Positions 16,251 to 16,383 of a stretch of 16,383 bases of DNA are shown piece after piece (the first letter of the stretch is position 1; each line of letters opens with the position of its first letter). Source of the DNA: JBBRLG01 sp038231495 (GTDB taxonomy: Bacteria; Planctomycetota; Planctomycetia; Gemmatales; Gemmataceae); assembly GCA_038231495.1 (NCBI GenBank), contig JBBRLG010000090.1, positions 1-16,383 on the forward strand, given 5' to 3'. The notes below the pieces were generated by a model. That model did not search any database. It was not told where the DNA came from and saw only the letters and a program-made list of their open reading frames with translations. Position numbers and translations under genes: made by a program.

Positions 16251-16383
16251 TGGATTCGTATCTGGTCTGCTACGACATCAGCGATCCGAAACGTCTTCGT
16301 AAGGTGGCGACTGCTTGCGAGGATTTCGGGTATCGCTATCTATGCTACGTTTTTTTATGTCGATTGTCCGATACTGACTTTGT
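16250..16383 (+). CDS. cas2: Cas2, 5' part (cut by window end)
   Basis: The ATG at 16250 overlaps the cas4-cas1 stop (TGATG). The 44 readable codons begin MDSYLVCYDISDPKRLRKVA and continue through EDFGYRY to RLSDTDF. This is the ferredoxin-like first half of Cas2, which forms the central dimer of the Cas1-Cas2 integrase. D9 in CYDIS is the conserved first-strand aspartate. The usual R-x-Q-x-S-V-F-x-C segment reads RYLCYVFLC here, so normally conserved Q and S are missing. The gene would end about 160 bp beyond the window. Confidence 0.93.
   Translation, partial: MDSYLVCYDISDPKRLRKVATACEDFGYRYLCYVFLCRLSDTDF

Noticed and set aside
11240..16383. CRISPR array inside the window
   Set aside because: No regularly spaced repeat was found; any array must lie outside the window.

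Overview
The window looks like chromosome from a GC-rich planctomycete, probably a Gemmata-type bacterium. This is inferred from gene style: a serine/threonine kinase with a DWG motif, a transmembrane segment and a long TPR tail; an nSTAND NTPase fused to HEAT-like repeats; and an unusual small sigma factor in an operon. No marker gene is present to prove the taxonomy.

Layout. Positions 1-133 are intergenic, with a repeated hairpin. Positions 134-4136 (minus) hold one large gene for a membrane-linked nSTAND NTPase with HEAT-like repeats, broken by one frameshift near 3480-3492. A 660-bp divergent spacer with an imperfect long-range inverted repeat separates it from a plus-strand kinase-TPR gene (4799-7836). 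That gene needs three single-base corrections to read through. Next is a border-like zone (7837-8632): a long hairpin, a 5' stump of msrA, and the 3' half of a tRNA-Arg(ACG) gene. A minus-strand PIN-toxin/antitoxin pair (8633-9332) follows.

From 9500 to the window end, seven plus-strand genes form a tight array. They are a small sigma-70-family factor, a 125-aa unknown protein, an ImmA/IrrE-type zinc peptidase, a NurA-like nuclease, a HerA-type hexameric DNA-pumping ATPase, a Cas4-Cas1 fusion, and the start of Cas2, which is cut by the window end. The first three overlap each other by 4-8 bp. The later junctions are gaps of 57, 14 and 29 bp, and cas4-1/cas2 overlap by 1 bp.

The most interesting feature is that a complete HerA-NurA DNA end-processing pair sits directly against a CRISPR adaptation module (Cas4-Cas1 and Cas2), with no CRISPR effector gene upstream. 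A sigma/peptidase regulatory triad is placed in front. A plausible but untested reading is an inducible spacer-acquisition unit in which HerA-NurA makes or trims DNA fragments, Cas4 trims them further and Cas1-Cas2 integrates them. Effector genes and the CRISPR array, if present, must lie beyond 16383.
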